Under the pieces are notes generated by a model. It was given only the letters and a program-made list of their open reading frames with translations, searched no databases and was not told the origin of the DNA. Positions 7,390 to 16,208 of a stretch of DNA of 50,183 nt are shown here, piece by piece. Every line of letters starts with the position of its first letter. Positions within the stretch are counted from its first letter, which is position 1. The stretch covers positions 1 through 50,183 of the forward strand of contig JAIQEV010000025.1 in NCBI GenBank assembly GCA_020073585.1. The letters run 5' to 3'. The position numbers and the translations under genes are program-made. The stretch is from Terriglobia bacterium (lineage in GTDB: Bacteria > Acidobacteriota > Terriglobia > Acidiferrales > UBA7541).

Positions 7390-9366
7390 CTAAAACCTTG
7401 CCGGCGCAGCCGGGCGGCGCGCGCCGAGGCCCGGCATGTCGGCGAGTTTTTCGACGGGCAGGGCCACGCGCACGGCGTTGAGGACGGCAGCGAGGTCAAT
7501 GATCTCCTGGGCCACGGCGCCTTCGAGAGCGGGCAGGTAGCCGAGGGCCGCCAGAACCATTCCCACTATGCTTAAAAGCATGCCGCCGACGGCGCTCTGC
7601 AGGGCAATGGTGCGCATGCGGCTGCTGATGTGAAAGAGCTCGTCCACTTTTTCGAGCGAAGTGGTCAGGATGACGGCGTCGGCGGCTTCCGAGGTTATGT
7701 CGCTATTGGGGCCGAAGGCGATGCCCACGGTGGCGGCCATCAGCGCCGGGGCGTCGTTGATGCCGTCGCCCACGACCATGGTCCGTGCGCGGCGCATCTC
7801 TTCCACCACGATGGCCACCTTCTGTTCCGGGCTCTGGCTGGCGTAGACGTCGGTGATGCCCACTTCGTCGGCGAGGTATTGCACTTCGGCCTGGCGGTCG
7901 CCGGAAACCAGCAGGACGCGGTCGATTTTGTGCCTGGGCTTGAGGTGATCCACGAAGGAGCGGCTCTCTTTGCGCGGGGCATCGTGAAAGCGGAACGTGG
8001 CGGCGTAGGCGTTTTCCACGAAGACCAGGCACTCCAGGCCGGCGGCGACGGGAGGAAGATGCAAGGCCTCCGCGGCAACTTTGTCGCGGCCGGTAATCTT
8101 GACCAGTTTGCCCGCGACTTGTCCGGCGAGGCCCTGGCCGGGCTTTTCGGTCATTTCGCTGACCGGGCACATCGGCAGGGAAGCCCCTAGGGCGGCATCG
8201 CGCACGGCGCCGGCCAGGGGATGCCGGGAGTACTGTTCGAGGCTGGCGGCGAGCTGCAGCACTGTGTCGCGCTGGAAGCCCGCGGGGCAGAGGATCTCGG
8301 TGAGGACGGGCTTGCCGTAGGTGAGGGTGCCGGTTTTGTCGAGCACCAGGGCGCGGCAGTTGCTGATCTGCTCGAGAACCGCAGGATTCTTGATGATGAT
8401 GCTGTGGCGGGCGCAGAGCGAAATGGCGCCGATGATGGCCACGGGGATGGCCAGGAGCAGCGGGCAGGGCGTGGCGATGACCACGACTGCCAGGAAGCGC
8501 AGGGGGTCGTGGGTCACCAGCCAGGTGAGGACGGCCACGCCCACGGCCAGCGGCGTATACCAGGCGCCGAGGCGGTCGCCCAGCCGCCGCAGATGCGGGC
8601 GGCGCTCCTCCGTGGCGCGCATCACTTCCATGATCTTGGCGTAGCGCGAGTCCACGGCCAGCTTTTCGGCGGCGATGGTCAGCGCTGTCTCCCCGTTGAT
8701 GCTGCCGGAGAGCACCTTGGAGCCGGGAGTTTTGGAAAGCTCGTAGGGCTCGCCGGTGAGGTAGGACTCGTCCATGATGCCGTGGCCTTCGACGACCACG
8801 CCGTCCACCGGGCAGAGCTCGTGGGGGAAGACGATCAGGGTGTCGCCGATGGCGATTTCCGCCAGGGGCACGTCGGCGATGCCGGGGTCGCGCTTGCGGT
8901 GCGCCACCTGAGGCATGCGTTTGGCCAGGGCTTCGAGAACAGAGGAGGCGCGGCGCGTGGCGTACTCCTCAAGGGCCGACCCCCCGGAGAGCATGAGCAC
9001 GATGATGCAGCCCACCAGGTATTGCCCCAGCAGGATGGAGCTGAGGATGGAGACGCCGGCGAGGAGATCGGAGCCGAATTCGCCTGCCAGCAGATGGCGC
9101 GCGAGGGCGATGACCAGCGGCACGCCGCCGAGCAGGAGAACGGCGTAGAGGGGGAGGAGCGCGGTGGAAGGGCTGGCGCCCGCGGCATAGCGCAGCAGGA
9201 AGTGCGCGAGCATGCCGGCGGCGGTGAGCGCGGCAATGTAGGTTTCCCGGGAGTGCGAGAGGAGCCAGGGGCGCGGCGCGGGGTGCGGAGAAGGTTCTAT
9301 CGGCGCGGGTGCGCCGCGCGCCGGGGAGACATCCCGGGCGGCGGAACTGCCGGATCTGGTGTCCAT
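7390..9366 (-). CDS. P1B-type heavy-metal-transporting ATPase with TPCP motif
   Basis: 658 aa from the ATG at 9366, chosen over an upstream TTG at 9396 because GAGGTGA lies 8 nt before it. P-type motifs are complete: TGEPYEL (actuator), DKTGTLTYGKP (phosphorylated Asp), SRHPLAGAV (P1B HP motif) and GDGINDAPAL. The transmembrane metal motif is TPCPLLLAIP rather than the CPC of copper or zinc pumps, so the metal is uncertain. The roughly 45-residue N-terminal tail has no CxxC or His-rich metal-binding domain, and no hemerythrin-like domain is attached. About eight membrane segments are evident. The gene stands alone; no metal-sensing regulator is adjacent. Confidence 0.92.
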   Translation of the reverse strand: MDTRSGSSAARDVSPARGAPAPIEPSPHPAPRPWLLSHSRETYIAALTAAGMLAHFLLRYAAGASPSTALLPLYAVLLLGGVPLVIALARHLLAGEFGSDLLAGVSILSSILLGQYLVGCIIVLMLSGGSALEEYATRRASSVLEALAKRMPQVAHRKRDPGIADVPLAEIAIGDTLIVFPHELCPVDGVVVEGHGIMDESYLTGEPYELSKTPGSKVLSGSINGETALTIAAEKLAVDSRYAKIMEVMRATEERRPHLRRLGDRLGAWYTPLAVGVAVLTWLVTHDPLRFLAVVVIATPCPLLLAIPVAIIGAISLCARHSIIIKNPAVLEQISNCRALVLDKTGTLTYGKPVLTEILCPAGFQRDTVLQLAASLEQYSRHPLAGAVRDAALGASLPMCPVSEMTEKPGQGLAGQVAGKLVKITGRDKVAAEALHLPPVAAGLECLVFVENAYAATFRFHDAPRKESRSFVDHLKPRHKIDRVLLVSGDRQAEVQYLADEVGITDVYASQSPEQKVAIVVEEMRRARTMVVGDGINDAPALMAATVGIAFGPNSDITSEAADAVILTTSLEKVDELFHISSRMRTIALQSAVGGMLLSIVGMVLAALGYLPALEGAVAQEIIDLAAVLNAVRVALPVEKLADMPGLGARRPAAPARF

Positions 9367-9546
9367 CGGCAAGGTCACCTCGCGGGCCGTGCGCAAGCCG
9401 GATGGTGCAGGCAGCGGCGTAAAGCCGGGGATACGGCAGAAGGCCCGGCGAACGCCAGGGAGTCATGGCTACCTAAGGGAAGTGTAGGGGAAAAGAGCGG
9501 CGGAAAGAAGAGGCAGCGTCCGGCCGGCTCGGGGCCAGCGCGCAGA

Positions 9547-9585
9547 AAGACAAAACGTCCCGGCTCAGCCGGGACGTTTTGTCTT
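9547..9585 (-). terminator. Strong intrinsic terminator downstream of glutamine synthetase
   Basis: A perfect 18-bp stem (arms 9547-9564 and 9568-9585) with a 3-nt loop; on the minus strand the arm ends in TTTTGTCTT. It lies 23 bp after the glutamine synthetase stop codon and separates it from the metal ATPase gene. Confidence 0.9.
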
Positions 9586-9607
9586 CTTCTGAACGGTTTG
9601 CGGAAGC

Positions 9608-11038
9608 CTAGAACTTGTTCCAGAGGAACTGGTTGTAGACCTCGTGGTGATATTGCACTTCGGGCGCCTTGACGAAGGTGCCCAGCGAGCGCGGGCAGCG
9701 GTCGGCGGAGGCCTCCTTGAGGTCGGCGTAGCGGCCCTTGACGTCTGCGCCGAGCAGCTTGGTGGTCCAGGCGGCTTCCTTGAAATTGCTGAGGGCGGTG
9801 TAGACGTTGTCGGGCAGGTAGCGCTCGGCCTGGCGCAGGTTCTTGATCTTGGCGGTCTCCCCTTCGAGGCCGGCCTTGAAGATCGAGTACATGACCATGT
9901 ACGGATTGGCGTCCGGCCCGACCGAGCGAACTTCCACGCGCATGCTCTTTTCGTTGCCGATGGGGATGCGGATCATCGAGCCGCGATCCACGGGCGAAGC
10001 CTTGATCTGGTTCGGCGCTTCGAAGTGCGGGTCGAGGCGGCGGTAGGCGTTAACGCTGGCGTTGAGCAGCAGGCAGATGTCGTTGGCGTGCGTCAGGATG
10101 CGATCCACGAACGACCAGCCGAGCTTGCTGAGGTTCTCCTCGCCCTTGGGATCCCAGAACAAGTTCTTGCCGCCCTTGCTGATCGAGACGTTGGTGTGCA
10201 TGCCGTTGCCGTTGACGCCGACCACCGGCTTGGGCAGGAAGCTGGCCGTGAACCCCATCTTGTTCGCCACCTGGCGGCAGATCAGCTTGTAAAGCTGGAT
10301 TTGATCGGCCGCGGCCACCACTTCGCCGTAGCTGTAGTTGATTTCGAACTGCGAGGGCGCGACTTCCGGGTGGTCCTTCTCGTTCTGAAAGCCCATGGAG
10401 CGCTGTACTTCGGCGGCGGTGTCGATGAAGGAGCGCAGCGGGTCGCCGGGCAGGGAATGGTAGTAGCCGCCGGTGTTGACGTAGTCGAACCTGCCGGTCT
10501 CGTGGTAGCGGCGCTCCGCGTCGGCGCCATTGAAGAGAAAGCCTTCAATTTCGTTGGCTGCGTTCAGCGTGTAGCCTTCCTTCTTGTGCTGTTCCTCGGC
10601 AAACCCCTTCAGGACCCCGCGGATATCGGCGGTGTAGGGGGAGCCGTCCTTGTCTATGACTTCGCCGAAAACCAGCACCTTGCCGGAACCGAAGATGTCG
10701 GCGGGAGCCCAGTAGAAGGCGCCCCAGTCCATGGCCAGGCGCAGATCGCTTTCGCGCTGCGCGGTGAAGCCGCGGATGGAAGAGCCGTCAAAGGTCAGGT
10801 TGTCCCAGCTCTTGATGAGGAACTTCTTATCGTAGTCCAGCATGTGCAAGCGGCCTTCGAGGTCGCTGAACAGCACGGTCACGGCCTTGATGCGCTTCTC
10901 GTCGGTCAGATACTTGAGGCGGTCCTCCTGGACCTTGTGGGCGGCAACACGGTTCCTGCGCTGCTCTTTCGCCTTCAGGTTCAGTTCTTCCAGCTCTTCA
11001 TAGGAAAGGGCCAGGAAATTACGCAGTTCGTTCGACAT
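9608..11038 (-). CDS. glnA: Glutamine synthetase (type I)
   Basis: 476 aa. It catalyses ATP-dependent formation of glutamine from glutamate and ammonia. Motifs: TFDGSSIRGF and ESDLRLAMD in the beta-grasp region, NTGGYY, KDHPEVAPSQFEINY (metal ligands), VNGNGMHTN, and RRLDPHFEAPNQIKASPVDRG replacing the common NSYKRL segment. The usual adenylylation signature (NLYDLPPE) is absent; the corresponding region reads AERYLPDNVYTALSNF, so control by adenylylation is unlikely. The first 45 residues are a charged helix (YEELEELNLKAKEQRRN) not typical of short bacterial forms. The ATG at 11038 is preceded by GAGGAGATTC. Monocistronic, with a strong terminator downstream. Confidence 0.95.
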   Translation of the reverse strand: MSNELRNFLALSYEELEELNLKAKEQRRNRVAAHKVQEDRLKYLTDEKRIKAVTVLFSDLEGRLHMLDYDKKFLIKSWDNLTFDGSSIRGFTAQRESDLRLAMDWGAFYWAPADIFGSGKVLVFGEVIDKDGSPYTADIRGVLKGFAEEQHKKEGYTLNAANEIEGFLFNGADAERRYHETGRFDYVNTGGYYHSLPGDPLRSFIDTAAEVQRSMGFQNEKDHPEVAPSQFEINYSYGEVVAAADQIQLYKLICRQVANKMGFTASFLPKPVVGVNGNGMHTNVSISKGGKNLFWDPKGEENLSKLGWSFVDRILTHANDICLLLNASVNAYRRLDPHFEAPNQIKASPVDRGSMIRIPIGNEKSMRVEVRSVGPDANPYMVMYSIFKAGLEGETAKIKNLRQAERYLPDNVYTALSNFKEAAWTTKLLGADVKGRYADLKEASADRCPRSLGTFVKAPEVQYHHEVYNQFLWNKF

Positions 11039-11328
11039 GAATCTCCTCGTGTTCGAGTGATGGGCAACACAGCGGCGAATTCAGGGGCCAAAGCCAAGTC
11101 ATGCAGGGGGTAGGGTATCGCCGGCGCGGCGGAGCGTCAAATCGAAAAAACTGATTGCTGCAATAGCGGGACCGCGCGGTGGAGCGGGCGAGCGCGGTGT
11201 ATTTTCCCGCGAAGTATGGGAATATCCCTCGCCGGGTGACCGAACGAAGGCCGCGGGCCGGGGCTTGCGCGAGACCCGGCGCGGGTGTTTGCGGAAAAAG
11301 TTGCTGCCGTGCAAGGACAGGGGGAAAC
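11039..11328. other. Divergent upstream region of glnA and the EamA gene
   Basis: About 290 bp between divergently read genes. No open frame with family features is seen. Regulatory sites for nitrogen control may lie here, but I see no recognisable sigma-54 or NtcA-like box. Confidence 0.35.
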
Positions 11329-11739
11329 GTGAAAATCTGGTATTTTTACGCCATGCTCACGGTGTTGCTGTGGGGGATCTGGGGAGTTTTCAGCAAGCTG
11401 GCTGCCGTGCATTCCAAGCCGCGACAGATACTGCTGTTTCAGTCTGTGGGCGTGCTGGCGTTCGCCTTCGTGGTGCTGCTGATCGAAAAATTCAAGATCG
11501 AGCCGTCGCTGCCGGGGTTCAGTTGGTCGTTCGCCGCGGGATTCTTCACCTTCGTGGGCTTTCTCACGTTTTTCGCGGCCCTGGAGCAGGGCAAAGCCTC
11601 CACGGTGGTCACCCTTTCGGCGCTGTATCCGGTGATCACCATCCTGCTGAGCATCCTGTTTCTGCACGAGAAGCTGACGCTGCGCCAGGCGGCGGGTATC
11701 GCTTTTGCCTTGATCGCCAGCGTGCTTCTGGCGGAGTGA
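11329..11739 (+). CDS. EamA/DMT-family small membrane transporter (single domain)
   Basis: 136 aa from the GTG at 11329 (AAGGACAGGGGG upstream). Five hydrophobic helices are visible: 3-25, 35-55, 66-90, 92-115 and 118-136. FFAALEQGKASTVVTLSALYPVIT matches the conserved core of EamA domains. Full DMT transporters contain two such domains, so this protein would act as a dimer, as small DMT members do. Substrate unknown; metabolites or amines are typical. It converges on the saccharopine dehydrogenase-like gene 13 bp away. Confidence 0.85.
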   Translation: MKIWYFYAMLTVLLWGIWGVFSKLAAVHSKPRQILLFQSVGVLAFAFVVLLIEKFKIEPSLPGFSWSFAAGFFTFVGFLTFFAALEQGKASTVVTLSALYPVITILLSILFLHEKLTLRQAAGIAFALIASVLLAE

Positions 11740-11752
11740 CGCGCCGCGCGTC

Positions 11753-12958
11753 TTACGCCGCCGGTGTCTCGATCGTCTGGGTCTCGATTTCCACGGCGAA
11801 GCGCCGCTGGCGCAGCGCGGCGAAGAAGGGTTCGGCCTCGAAATATTCCTCGGGCGCCCACACCCCTGGGCGCAAGGGCCGGGCCAGAATCTGCTGCACC
11901 CCGACGGACATGCACATCGAGGTGCCGGCGTCGGCGTAGTCGTCGTAGAGCGGATCGGGGCGGCCAATCACCCGGCAGGTGACCCGGCAGGGCCATCCGC
12001 CGCGCGTCCCGTGTCCGACGGCGAAATGCATCTCGTGGCTCTCCTGCGCCGGGATGCGGACCCGATTGCGCGCGATGTTGCGGTCAATCACCGCCTGCAA
12101 CACGTCCAGCGGGCGCACCGAAACTCCCTTCACCGTGACGGCTTCCTCGAAGGCGCCGAAGCCGGCCTTTACCAGGCCCACCCAGGCTTCATGCTCGCGC
12201 TCCGGAAGCGAGAGTTTCCAGGTGAACTCGCGGATGCCTTTTTCCGCGATGCCCTGGGCAAACGGCACGGTGAGCGGCTCGGAATGCTGCGAATGCACGA
12301 AGGTGGTGCGTCCCCAGGGCGCGGGAAGCTCCATCGTTTCCAGGCCGCTCTGCGGGGGAACCTCGCGCAGCTTGCCGTCGAGAAACTGCTGGCTGGGATT
12401 GGCGTATTCGGCGAGCACCGTGGAAAGGCTGTAGGGCGGCACGAGCACGGGATTTTCCGGGCCCGTGCGCGTGGCCGCCCAATAGAGGTTAATGCGCTCG
12501 ATGCTGTCCAGGCGCTCGGCCACCGCGCGGCAGATTACATTGGACAGGCCGGGATCGGCGCCCAGGCCGAGCACCGCGGTGACGCCGGCTTCCTGCCAGC
12601 GCTTCTGCTGCGCCTTCTGCTGCACGGTGTAGACGCCCATGCCGCCATAGTCGACATAGGTGCGCCGTGCTTCCAGGCAGGCTTCGAAGAGCGCCATCTG
12701 CAAGCCGGCAAAGGTGGGGACGCCGTTGACGCACAGATCGCAGCCGGCGAGCAACGCGTGGAGCGCGGCGCGATCGGTGACGTCCAGCGAGCGCGTCTCC
12801 AGCCGCGGATCGGGGAGCGCCTGTTGCAGAGCGGCGAGGCGTTCGCGGCTGGTATCCGCGGCGATGACGCGGGTCACGCCCGGCGACAAAGGCGAGAGAA
12901 GATCGCGGGCGGTTCCCGCGGCCATCAGGCCGGCGCCGCCGATCAGTAGAATGCGCAT
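11753..12958 (-). CDS. Saccharopine dehydrogenase-family NAD(P)-dependent protein
   Basis: 401 aa. The N-terminus MRILLIGGAGLMAAGTARDLL is a Rossmann nucleotide-binding loop, followed by CDLCVNGVPTFAG and YVDYGGMGVY, typical of the saccharopine dehydrogenase/carboxynorspermidine reductase superfamily. GLGADPGLSNVICRAVAE matches the conserved substrate-side loop. The C-terminal domain contains ESHEMHFAVGHGTRGG. The substrate cannot be deduced; true lysine-pathway function is not implied. AAGGAG lies 12 nt before the ATG. It is the last gene of a probable three-gene unit after the bicupin (39 bp upstream) and the glycosyltransferase. Confidence 0.85.
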   Translation of the reverse strand: MRILLIGGAGLMAAGTARDLLSPLSPGVTRVIAADTSRERLAALQQALPDPRLETRSLDVTDRAALHALLAGCDLCVNGVPTFAGLQMALFEACLEARRTYVDYGGMGVYTVQQKAQQKRWQEAGVTAVLGLGADPGLSNVICRAVAERLDSIERINLYWAATRTGPENPVLVPPYSLSTVLAEYANPSQQFLDGKLREVPPQSGLETMELPAPWGRTTFVHSQHSEPLTVPFAQGIAEKGIREFTWKLSLPEREHEAWVGLVKAGFGAFEEAVTVKGVSVRPLDVLQAVIDRNIARNRVRIPAQESHEMHFAVGHGTRGGWPCRVTCRVIGRPDPLYDDYADAGTSMCMSVGVQQILARPLRPGVWAPEEYFEAEPFFAALRQRRFAVEIETQTIETPAA

Positions 12959-12997
12959 GTGAGTCCGTTTCTCCTTGTCCGGGATTCCCGGGACGTC

Positions 12998-13720
12998 CTA
13001 CCGGATCATATAAACTTTGCGCACCGTCCGGCGCACTTCACAACGGCCGGCCCAGCCCTGCGGGAAGAAGGCCAGCGTATCGGGCAGGATCTCGATCCGC
13101 TCGCCGCCGTCGTGGGTGTAGGTGCAGGAGCCTTCGAGGAAGTGGCAGAATTCGTCGTGGGTCACTTCACAGCGCCAGACGCCCGGGGTGCAGGTCCAGA
13201 TACCGCTTTCGGCGCGGCCATTGGTTTCGCGGCTGAGCAGGATGCCTGCGGTGCGCGAAGTTCCTTCGAGCATCGTGGGGATCGGCCCCCAATCCTTTAG
13301 CGGGCTCGCCGTCCGAGCATCGCGGAGCAGCGGTGTGTGCTCGGCCGGTCCGCCTGCGCACACCATGTAGCTTGCCTCCAGGGACTCTGCTACCGCTGCT
13401 TCGCCACGCCAGCCTTCTTTGAAGTGCACCACCGTGCCGGGAGCGATCTCCAGCGTTTCCCCGCTCTGGCTGCGGAAGACGGCGCGGCCGCGCGTGAAGT
13501 GGCAGAGCGTATCCGCCGGCGCGGCAAAAGGCGCTGTCCCTGCGGGCCAGCGGCGGATGCCCGCCTCCACCGCGCCGTCCGGGCTCCGATGCAGGACGAG
13601 GCCGGCGATCTGGGCCTGGGCGTCGCGGAGGAGAAACCCCTCGTCCTGATCCGCGAGGTGCTGCTCCCACTGCGCGGCGGGATGAAGATGCGGAGCCGAA
13701 GAAGTTCGATCGAGAGTCAT
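12998..13720 (-). CDS. Bicupin (Cupin_3/DUF861-type) protein
   Basis: 240 aa with two tandem cupin_3 domains. The first (about 35-115) has CHFTRGRAVFRSQSGE and APGTVVHFKEGWRGE. The second (about 165-240) has CEVTHDEFCHFLEGSCTYTHDGGE and FFPQGWAGRCEV. The spacing resembles ureidoglycine aminohydrolase and related bicupins. The second domain keeps His and Glu residues suited to metal binding; the first looks less complete. No allantoin-degradation genes are nearby, so ureide chemistry is not supported. No clear Shine-Dalgarno precedes the ATG at 13720. Flanked on the same strand by a glycosyltransferase and a saccharopine dehydrogenase-like gene. Confidence 0.8.
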   Translation of the reverse strand: MTLDRTSSAPHLHPAAQWEQHLADQDEGFLLRDAQAQIAGLVLHRSPDGAVEAGIRRWPAGTAPFAAPADTLCHFTRGRAVFRSQSGETLEIAPGTVVHFKEGWRGEAAVAESLEASYMVCAGGPAEHTPLLRDARTASPLKDWGPIPTMLEGTSRTAGILLSRETNGRAESGIWTCTPGVWRCEVTHDEFCHFLEGSCTYTHDGGERIEILPDTLAFFPQGWAGRCEVRRTVRKVYMIR

Positions 13721-13797
13721 ACGCTAGCCGGGAATTCAGCCTTTCCGTGAAGCACATTCACCGAATGAATTTGTTTGCCTGCTGCGCAGCCGGCGGC

Positions 13798-15090
13798 TCA
13801 TGCGCAGTGCTGCCGCAGGAGCCCATCGAGCAGCTTCGCAGCCTTGCCGGGGCCGGGCTGGCGGTGCATCTGCGCGGAAGTGGCCGCGAGCCGCTGCTTC
13901 ATGGCCGGATCGCTCAGCAGGATGTGCAGGTTGCGGGCCAGTTCCTCGGGCGTCCAGTGATTGCGGTGCATCTGGATGCCGTGGCCGGTTTCGTGGACGC
14001 GTGTGGCGTTGTCGTGGCCGTCCCACACGTAGGGCATGATGATCGAGGGCTTGCCGAAGTACAGGCATTCGGTGAAGGTGTTGTTGCCGCCGTGATGAAT
14101 CACCGCATCCACCTGCGGGATTACCGAGGGTTGCGGAAACCATTTGCCGAGGAGGACGTTTGCCGGGACCGCCGTGTAGGCGTCGAGATAGCTGCCGGCG
14201 TTGACCAGCGCGCGCACCGGGAGATGGCCCAGCGCGGCGATCAGGCGCTGCAGCGTCTTCGTGTCCCCGCAGCCCAGCGAGCCGAAGCTGACATAGACCA
14301 CCGGCTTGTCCTGGTTCACCGGGAAAGACGGGAGCGTGTACGGCTGCTCCTGACGGACGCAGCCTTCGAGATACTGAAAGCGCCGGGGATCGAGCGGCTG
14401 GCGGCGCTGGAATTTGACCGCTTCGGGATAGAGGAGAAGATTGAGAAAAGGCGAGGCTTCGAAGAACTGCCCGAGGGGATAGGCGGCTTCGCCGTGCGCC
14501 GCGAGAAATCGATTGAAGCGCGCGTGGATCGGCTGGAGGACATCGTTGAAGTGCGCTTCGTAGCGCCGGAAACAAACGCGATCCTTCTCCCCGCAGCCGG
14601 AGAGGTGTGGGGGAATCTCCGGATCGGGGATTTCGTTTTCACTGCAGGAGATGATGCGCACCCAGGGCTTGCCGTATTGCTTGATGGCGGGGAAGAGGAT
14701 GACGTTGTCCACGCAGATCAGGTCCGGGCGCGCCTGCTCGAGCACCTGCGGGAGATCCTTCTGCGCCCAGACGGCCGTCTCCACGATGGCGTCCCAGCAG
14801 TCGCGCACGTAGTTGTCGATCTGGTCGTAGGGTGCCTTGTCGAAGTTGGGGATATGGCCGTTGATGAAGTTCTGCCAGTACTGCGCGGCCTCGTCCGCCG
14901 CCATCGGCGGGGCCATGTTCACGAGGAATTCCCGGAAGCCGTAGCCCGCGTAAACTCCGGCCATGTCCGGCGCGGTCAGAAAGACAGCCTGGTGGCCGAG
15001 TGCTTCACAGGCCTGCGCAATGCCTACGGAATTCAGAGCCGGGCCGTAGGCCGCCTCGGGAAAAAAAGCGATGACCTTCTGTTGTCCCAT
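13798..15090 (-). CDS. UGT/MGT-type glycosyltransferase
   Basis: 430 aa from the ATG at 15090, which gives MGQQKVIAFFPEAAYGPALN, a normal GT-B N-terminus; a longer reading from 15156 adds 22 unconserved-looking residues. The C-terminal half has the UDP-glycosyltransferase signature: VVYVSFGSLGCGD, LLGKWFPQPSVIPQVDAVIHHGGNNTF and MPYVWDGHDNATRV. It transfers a sugar from a nucleotide donor to a small hydrophobic acceptor in the cytoplasm. It is the first gene of a likely unit with the bicupin (77 bp downstream) and the reductase, suggesting tailoring of one small molecule. Acceptor unknown. Confidence 0.88.
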   Translation of the reverse strand: MGQQKVIAFFPEAAYGPALNSVGIAQACEALGHQAVFLTAPDMAGVYAGYGFREFLVNMAPPMAADEAAQYWQNFINGHIPNFDKAPYDQIDNYVRDCWDAIVETAVWAQKDLPQVLEQARPDLICVDNVILFPAIKQYGKPWVRIISCSENEIPDPEIPPHLSGCGEKDRVCFRRYEAHFNDVLQPIHARFNRFLAAHGEAAYPLGQFFEASPFLNLLLYPEAVKFQRRQPLDPRRFQYLEGCVRQEQPYTLPSFPVNQDKPVVYVSFGSLGCGDTKTLQRLIAALGHLPVRALVNAGSYLDAYTAVPANVLLGKWFPQPSVIPQVDAVIHHGGNNTFTECLYFGKPSIIMPYVWDGHDNATRVHETGHGIQMHRNHWTPEELARNLHILLSDPAMKQRLAATSAQMHRQPGPGKAAKLLDGLLRQHCA

Positions 15091-15337
15091 GTGACGCGCA
15101 GCGCCCCCGATCGGTGTGTCGTTCCATTCTCCCGCACAGCGATGCCATTCCGGCACTAGAGTTTATCCAATAAGCGGCATTGCTCTCCACGGAATAGTTG
15201 GCTGCCGTAGGCCAGTTCATGCCTCACGAAGCCGAGATCGGCAGCCGCGGGGAGTAACCTTTTGGCGCAAGGCCTGATTTGCCCTGCAGCATCCGCAAGC
15301 CTCCTTCCGCTAGCATGTCTGGCGCTGGGGGCTCCTT

Positions 15338-15568
15338 ATGGCAAGACGACACGACTGTCCAAGATGCGGAAGCGATGACGTGCATCTCTCGAAGAGGAAA
15401 GCTCTCTTCGAGAAGCACATTTTGCATAGACTCAACATCCGCGCGTTTCGGTGTCACTCCTGCAGCCACCGCTATTATGGTCTTAAGGCCTCGGAGCCGG
15501 CCTCCACACCAGAAGCTGACCGCTTCGCGGTTACCCAGAACGCTGTACAGCCCTTCGGGATCCACTGA
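15338..15568 (+). CDS. Small zinc-ribbon protein with palindrome-derived tail
   Basis: 76 aa. Two CxxC pairs, C7-C10 (CPRC) and C39-C42 (CHSC), enclose a basic, helical spacer (SKRKALFEKHILHRLNIRAFR), the shape of a compact zinc ribbon. The C-terminal tail (residues about 60-66, ADRFAVT) is encoded by a copy of the dispersed 20-bp palindrome, so the tail was probably extended by insertion. GGGGG lies upstream of the ATG. Small zinc ribbons of this type can accompany membrane proteins or bind nucleic acid; the function is not known. Confidence 0.65.
   Translation: MARRHDCPRCGSDDVHLSKRKALFEKHILHRLNIRAFRCHSCSHRYYGLKASEPASTPEADRFAVTQNAVQPFGIH
15515..15534 (+). repeat. Dispersed palindrome, copy in the zinc-ribbon gene
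   Basis: GCTGACCGCTTCGCGGTTAC, three mismatches from the window consensus. Read in frame as ADRFAVT. Confidence 0.65.
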
Positions 15569-15980
15569 GCTTCTCAGAGTGTGAACGGTGGGATAGCCGG
15601 GGGCCCGGCCGTGATTTTGTATTCCGCTGAGAAGGAACAGAAGGGCGGTTCGCAGGCCCGGCTGTTACCTTGCCCAACCCGTCGAAAGAGCCCGCGAACT
15701 TGACACTGGTGTGATGCCGGTGTCTACTTCCGACTGCAGCCACCCATTCTTTCTAGATGACCTACATCCCGGCTGTCTGATTCGACCAAAAAGCAGAGTG
15801 GCCCCGGTTTTCGTTGACCAGTTGCGGTCTTGACGAGAGACCTGCGGGCCTCTCAGAATTTCTTACGGAATCCCTTCATGGAAACACACTGGGAGTGTCC
15901 GGACGATTACCGATTCGTCCGAGTAAAAGCGCAACGCTGATTCCGCCTTTGCGTGGAGGCGAATTGCGAGGAGCCCCACC
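15569..15980. other. Intergenic region, about 410 bp, no convincing gene
   Basis: Lower coding character than the neighbours. A 20-codon open frame at 15878-15940 (METHWECPDDYRFVRVKAQR) has no clear ribosome site and is not called. TTGACA at 15699 could be a -35 box but lacks a good -10 partner. GAGGAG at its end is the ribosome site of the next gene. Confidence 0.4.
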
Positions 15981-16208
15981 GTGCCACCCTTTGCGATCTG
16001 TTCGAATAAGTTGTGCGTCTACATCTTCGATATGCTGGAGAACACTGAAAGCGGTTTTAAGATTCCGCCGCAGCCCTGTCCGGAATGTATGTCCAGGGTG
16101 ATTCTGTACTGTCTGTCGTGCCATGCACCCATCCTGGAGAAGCCGAGCCAGCAGGACCCGCGCTGCGCGGGCTGCGATGCGCCTCTCAAGCAGGACCCGG
16201 TTCGCTGA
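15981..16208 (+). CDS. Eight-cysteine zinc-ribbon protein
   Basis: 75 aa from a GTG with GAGGAG 7 nt upstream. Cysteines pair as C7/C12, C33/C36 (CPEC), C44/C47 (CLSC) and C62/C65 (CAGC), enough for two treble-clef or zinc-ribbon knuckles. There is no membrane segment or signal peptide. The pattern resembles small zinc-ribbon adaptor proteins, but I do not recognise a named family. It follows another small zinc-ribbon gene by about 410 bp on the same strand and precedes a convergent tRNA-Arg gene. Confidence 0.7.
   Translation: MPPFAICSNKLCVYIFDMLENTESGFKIPPQPCPECMSRVILYCLSCHAPILEKPSQQDPRCAGCDAPLKQDPVR

Noticed and set aside
15878-15940. 20-codon open frame METHWECPDDYRF...
   Set aside because: No ribosome site or -10 box at a useful distance and no homology evidence; noted in the intergenic entry only.
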